Shown here piece after piece: positions 59,212 through 64,000 of a DNA stretch of 64,000 bases. Numbering within the stretch: the first letter of the stretch is position 1; every line of letters begins with the position of its first letter. The DNA comes from Enoplolaimus lenunculus (taxonomy: Eukaryota > Nematoda > Enoplea > Enoplida > Thoracostomopsidae). Location: assembly GCA_030248215.1 (NCBI GenBank), contig JASANG010001183.1, forward strand, positions 248,001-312,000, in the 5' to 3' direction. The notes under the pieces were generated by a model. It ran no database searches. It worked only from the letters and a program-made list of their open reading frames with translations, and was not told where the DNA came from. Position numbers and translations under genes: made by a program.

Positions 59212-60067
59212 ACATTAATCTTTTAAGCTTTTGTTATATCCTATTAATATTCTGTCACTTTCTTGGATTTTCAGTATAGTAGGGTTGCTTTACCTTGATA
59301 GCGGATGCAGAGTGAAAGAAAACACAGTCCCAATTAATGAACCATGATCAATGGATATTTTTGAACCAAATTTTGCCGATTTTTTGACGTTACAGAATTC
59401 AATTTTAGCAATTTTCAGCTCGCTCAGCCTTGAAGACATTTTGTTTTAGTGAATAGACGGCGTTTTCTGAACGTGGGATTGCAAAAAACTAGTGTATTTC
59501 TAAAAAATTAGTCTTAAATATGTACGCATGTTAACGGAACCGGATATTAGTTTACCCTGAAACCGGGTATTTGATATGGAATTTTATTACCAGAACCGGA
59601 TACTTAATTTTGACCTTAACCAGGTGTTAACCGGATATAGCATCGAAATATTGTGCACTGTCGAAAGTATGTAAGCTGTTTAAAAGCACTTGAATAATAT
59701 TAATAATTGATAGCTTGGATTTTTCATTTTTGCTTCAATTTGAAAAACTTGAACTTCTTGACCTGGCAAGAAATGCAATTGTAGCAAAATGATTAATATT
59801 TCTACTTGTAAAATGCCGCTTTTTTAAGATCACAGCCGTGTAAATATCCAGTTGGGTAAAAGGGAACAAACTCTGTTATGGCGATTATTTGTCGTATGAT
59901 TTTATTTGTTTTATTTTACACAACTTAAAAACGATACTGCCATTGCTTATATATAATTATTTGGCCGGCCAATTTGCATGGATTCCAAGGTGTAAAAAAT
60001 CTTCAACCTAGAATATACGCCATCTCATAGAGCACAAAATTTTAACGCGAATCTCCATGGAAAACAC
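59212..60067. other. downstream intergenic DNA
   Basis: AT-rich; a CCGGATA-type scrap at 59537-59640 resembles ones near 23650-23760 and 58770-58915. No gene seen. Confidence 0.5.
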
Positions 60068-60249
60068 GGCCCATGTTTTACTTTAAGAGGCGTCCAGGTT
60101 TTTGGTGGGTCTATAAAAGAGTAGGTTTCGATTCTAGATTACATTTTTTGTCTTAGGCTTAAACTTAGGAACTCATTTTTGCAACGCCTAGGCTTAGGCT
60201 TTAGGAATACGCTTAATCTACTGTTACGCTCGTTAACGTAACATTGGCC
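60068..60249 (+). mobile_element. H1b MITE
   Basis: GGCCCATGTTTTACTTTAAG to GTAACATTGGCC. Target duplication unclear. Confidence 0.7.
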
Positions 60250-60302
60250 GCAAACAAACGATGACCACACTACTACGTTGCAGCACAAAAAAGCGACACC
60301 CC

Positions 60303-60362
60303 ACAAAAAAAAAAACAAACAAAAAAACAAAAAAAAAAAAAACACCCCCCCCAAAAAAAAAT
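60303..60362 (+). repeat. A-rich tract with a C run
   Basis: Runs of A broken by single C, then eight C, then A again. Confidence 0.75.
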
Positions 60363-60734
60363 TAATCGACTTTAGATGAAAAATACCGGAGCCGGAAGTG
60401 ACCAACATTTGTCGGCCAAGTGTTTTGTTTATCAAAATGTAACTTTTTGTTAAATTTGACCTATAAAATTCTTAAGAAACAACTCGTCGACGCGACATCT
60501 TGTCACGCCGACAACACTTCAACCCCGAAAACTTGTCAATCCTAAACATACACTTGAACCAACGACGTTTCTTCGACTTACCACTTTTTAACGTAGCTAA
60601 GTAATTATTAACAAATTCGTAGCAATTGTGCAGAATGGAGATGTATTTTGATAAAACTCCTTCAAAGTATCAGGTGTTTGAAGGCAGGCGATTAGACCTT
60701 CTGTTCGTTGTATTGCTTATACCGAAATACATTT

Positions 60735-60919
60735 GGCCAGTGTTACTTTAAGGGGCGTAACAGTAGAATAAGCATATTGTTAAGTCTAAGCCTAAGCCTA
60801 AGCGTTGCAAAAATGTGTTCTTAAAGCCTAAGCCTAAGCAAAAAATATAATCTAGAATCTAAACCTCTTCTTTTATAGACCCTCCAGAAACCTGGGTGCC
60901 CCTTAAAGTAACATGGGCC
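60735..60919 (-). mobile_element. H1b MITE, reversed
   Basis: GGCCAGTGTTACTTTAAGG to AAAGTAACATGGGCC; ATACATTT is duplicated perfectly at 60727-60734 and 60920-60927. Confidence 0.87.
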
Positions 60920-60948
60920 ATACATTTTATCGATTTACGTAAATTAAA

Positions 60949-61131
60949 AGCCTGTGTAAAGGTTCAGGCGCGGAACGTTTTTTGTGGGACAATAGCGTAA
61001 ACTAAAGTTTTAGACTAATTTTTTGCGTAGGCTTAGGTATAAAAGCTCATTCTTCGCTTAGGCTTAGGAATATGTTTATGATAAGGCTTAGCATTATACT
61101 ACTGTTATATGGCCCTGTTTTTTACATGGCC
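60949..61131 (+). mobile_element. H1a MITE
   Basis: AGCCTGTGTAAAGGTTCAGG to TTTTTTACATGGCC, directly following the 60735 copy. Confidence 0.65.
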
Positions 61132-61483
61132 AAAAAACGCTTATGCCATTCGCATTTCATGACATATTTATGTTTGTTCTGTTCTCGATTTCAAGTTGCC
61201 TCTGTACGTTTTTGCATTTTTGCGTCTATTACAATAAAACGTGTCTGTTTATTAAAACTATTTCACCGTGAATTATAATTTTTGCCAACAAACACGTTCA
61301 TTATATTATGTCATCAAATATTCAGTATTCGGGTAACTGGATATTAATAAGCTGCAACCACCTCGGTTCCGGTAAAAAATGTGGTATTTTTCATTTTGGT
61401 TCCGGTGTGGCATATAACAAGGATTCCTCATATGCGCTCCCCCAGTCCTTATTATATATCATTTGTACTCCCTAGTGGTTATT

Positions 61484-61669
61484 CCCCATGTTACTTTAAA
61501 GGGCGTCCAGGTTTCTGGAGGGTCTATAAAAGAGTAGGTTTAGATTGTAGATCACATTTTTTGCTTAGGCTTACGCTTAGGATTTAGGAACACATTTTTG
61601 CAACGCTTAGGCTTAGACTTAGGAATACGCTTAATCTACTGTTACGCCCCTTAAAGTAACATTGGCCGT
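61484..61669 (+). mobile_element. H1b MITE
   Basis: CCCCATGTTACTTTAAAGGG to AAAGTAACATTGGCC. Confidence 0.7.
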
Positions 61670-62158
61670 TGTTATTATATTTGCATACTCTCATTATATA
61701 CTGCAGTTGAAGTTTTGGAGAACGATGGGGACCCAGCTGCTGAGTTCGATATTCGGCTCATGAGAGCTCATTCAATATCAAGTATAGAAACCGGGTCACT
61801 CGAACTATTTCCTGAATCACAGATAAAAAGTTGAAAAACTCGTTACGATAAATCTTGACCTGCATAATATAATGGTCAGTGACAAGTGTTTTAAATGTCT
61901 TCTAACCTTGTTGATAATTACGTTTAAAAAATTATTACATGTGTACGGCTCATGTAGAGATCAGGGGTTTCAAGGCACGATTCGACTCGCAGCTTCTCGG
62001 TGAAAGGCGTTCACCATCACCACACGTCAGCTATAGGTGGACACTAGAGTTCAAGAGCGATTTCACGGCTTGTGAAGATTTTGCATTGCGCATAAGTGTT
62101 TGGCTAAACACTTCTTGTACCAAATTAAAGTTCTGTGCAGAATCTGATTATTGGTGTA

Positions 62159-62397
62159 CACTATAAAAATGGGGAGTCCAATTGACTCTCTCAGAAATAG
62201 GCTTTTCCTGACTACACAAACTGAGTCAAATTTGACTCAACCAGAGTCAAATTCGACTCCGTCAGAGTCAAACTCGACTCACTGAGCGATTCAGTAAATC
62301 GAATTTGACTCTGGCGGAGTCAATTTTGACTCAGTTTGTGTAATGTGGAATAGCCTATTTCCGAGAGAGTCAATTTGACTCCCAATTTTTTACAGTG
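62159..62397 (+). mobile_element. M2 MITE
   Basis: TA-CACTATAAAAATGGGGAG to CAATTTTTTACAGTG-TA, TA on both sides. Confidence 0.84.
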
Positions 62398-63170
62398 TAG
62401 AAATGCCGCTTCTGGTAGGAAAATCCGGCATCTCACACTCCGGTTCCAGTCAGAATTCTTAGCTTATTTTTAAAATTTTTTCAAAATATGACTTGTGTTG
62501 CCAAATATCTCATCACATATACGTGCAAATGTCAGGTTTCATAGACTGCTGATGCAGAAATTGTAGCACACATACGAAATAAAATGTCCCTAGCGTTATT
62601 TTTTCGATAAAAAATACAGTTTTACACCAATGCATGAGTTGAACATTGGCAAATAGCAGAGTGTAACCGGATTACAACTCGCAATTTTTCTTTACAGATA
62701 TACTACAATATTGTCTGAAATGAAATAAAAATCGCGAAATCCATCCAGACTTTGAAAACTTTGAATGCATCCGCCATTTTTTCCTTAATATTTTTGAAAA
62801 ACCGGTAAATATATGCACGCCTCAATTGGGATGCTTAAAATAAAACATTTTTGAAACTTTTATACTTCAATATCCGTTTTTCCATTTCCGTTATTTTTAC
62901 TATTCGTTTTACTCCCTGGCAATTAGGAGATAAAAGTTTCATTGAAAAATGAATTAACATAATGTGTTTTATTTAGAGTAACTGAAAATATAACATAAAC
63001 TTACAACAGTCATCATAGCACTTCCCAAAATTTATATTAATTTACATCATAAAGCGTTCAGTAATCGTGGATTATGCGTTTTTCCTTCAACTTCTCTGTA
63101 CAAACTACACCATTCTTACTAATCAATAACCTCAGTTTTAAACCCTGTTTCATTGAATCTATTTCACCCT

Positions 63171-63399
63171 CACTGCGAAAAATGGTTAGTCAAACAAAAG
63201 TTTTTTCTCAACAAAAGTTTTTTCTCAATTTTACAAGACAGAAACAAACGAGTTTTTTACCAATTCTACAAGAGAGAAACAGAAATGACTACGGGGGTCA
63301 AAGTTGGGTCGTCTTCAAATTAAATGCGATTTAATGATGAGTGAAATTAGATTTGCGCCCTGACTCGACAAAAATTTAGTTCACCATTTTTATCTAGTG
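63171..63399 (+). mobile_element. M2-like MITE next to the neighbouring gene's stop
   Basis: CACTGCGAAAAATGGTTAG to CACCATTTTTATCTAGTG; the interior differs from other M2 copies. It ends 10 bp from the stop codon of the - strand exon. Confidence 0.6.
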
Positions 63400-63409
63400 C
63401 AGCTTCCCC

Positions 63410-63681
63410 TCAAACGGTACCACTGACTCCGTCCCAGTCCCTCACAGTACAAACATCATCAAACACTAAATCATTCTTCGACGGATACGCCACCCTTAGT
63501 TCATCATTGTCCAAATTTGTAATTCTAACTTGTTCAACAACTAAACATTTGGCACTAGTTTCACAAGACTGACCAGCTTCCAACGTGGCTCTCTCGTTTT
63601 CTGGTTCCGGTTGGTCTTCCGATAGACTAAGATCCTGATACAGCGATGGAAAATCATTTACTGCTGTCGACGTTGACCTTC
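63410..63681 (-). CDS. probable last coding exon of a neighbouring gene
   Basis: On the - strand an acceptor ATATTTTAG stands just before 63681, followed by 90 open codons to TGA at 63410-63412. The peptide is acidic and of ordinary composition: SLYQDLSLSEDQPEPENER, CLVVEQVRITNLDNDELR, FDDVCTVRDWDG. It is not a repeat product and has no relation to the MITE beside it. I do not recognise a family. The gene would lie mainly beyond 64000 and converges tail-to-tail with papilin. Confidence 0.55.
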
Positions 63682-64000
63682 CTAAAATATTCAAAACATA
63701 AACCTTAATTTTTGATATTTATTCAATTCATGATATCAGGAAGCAACCGGAATCACAATTTATCGGAATGGGAATTTGAAAAAAATACAGGAAATGGAAC
63801 AGAAAAATGAAAAATATATGTCACCGAAGAATTCATTTTTTGCAATATTTGGTGAAATAACCTTAGTTGGAGATATGTATTCACTTTATGTCACTGCTAC
63901 AAAAACAGCAATAAACATCACCTAACGCGTTGTGTGATCGCCTAAAAACAACAAACAAACAATACGAATAAGCACGCGTTGTTCCATAGATTTAAAACAA

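Noticed and set aside
1-64000. Retroviral, LTR or capsid-bearing elements
   Set aside because: I looked for reverse transcriptase, integrase, protease or capsid motifs and long terminal repeats in the given translations and saw none; the only transposase is the pogo DDE.

Overview
The window is AT-rich, intron-rich animal DNA dominated by one very large gene. I read a complete papilin gene (secreted, ADAMTS-like basement-membrane protein) on the + strand from a signal-peptide ATG at 9168 to a PLAC-domain stop at 59211. It has 39 coding exons over 50 kb; their summed length is 7347 nt, divisible by three, and with the two uncertain donors I chose it encodes about 2448 residues. Every exon junction was chosen so that donor, acceptor and phase agree. 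The organism looks like an invertebrate metazoan. I cannot name the phylum: papilin is metazoan, the introns are standard GT-AG, and the repeat families are not ones I can tie to a species.

Layout. 1-8860: upstream intergenic DNA made of MITEs (short non-autonomous DNA transposons), minisatellites and unassigned AT-rich sequence. 8865-9167: candidate TATA box and ATG-free 5' UTR. 9168-59211: papilin. Its modules in order are signal peptide, acidic propeptide-like stretch with an RAKR site, TSR1, ADAMTS cysteine-rich and spacer regions, TSR2-7, twelve short papilin-type GCCPDG repeats, twelve Kunitz domains broken by low-complexity linkers, a split Ig domain, and PLAC. 59212-63409: repeats. 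63410-63681: the probable last exon of a neighbouring gene on the - strand.

Two genuine genes sit inside papilin introns: a tRNA-Gly(GCC) at 32822-32892 (+), and a full-length pogo-like DNA transposon at 27876-31392 (transposase on -) with TA target duplication, terminal inverted repeats, its own spliced intron and a C-terminal PHD-type zinc finger. The pogo element is inserted in an older MITE.

Repeat families named here: M1 (TA-flanked, ends CACTGTAAATT, about 25 copies); M2 (TA-flanked, ends CACTGCAAAAAATGG); H1 (8-bp duplications, ends GGCCCATGT, internal TTAGGC hexamers; subtypes a, b and c by their end sequence); H2 (8-bp duplications, ends CCCGTAGCCA); H3 (8-bp duplication, ends CAGGGTGG); T1 (TTAA-flanked, ends GCCCTATTCACACGTGCAAG). 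I saw no retroviral, LTR or capsid-bearing element.
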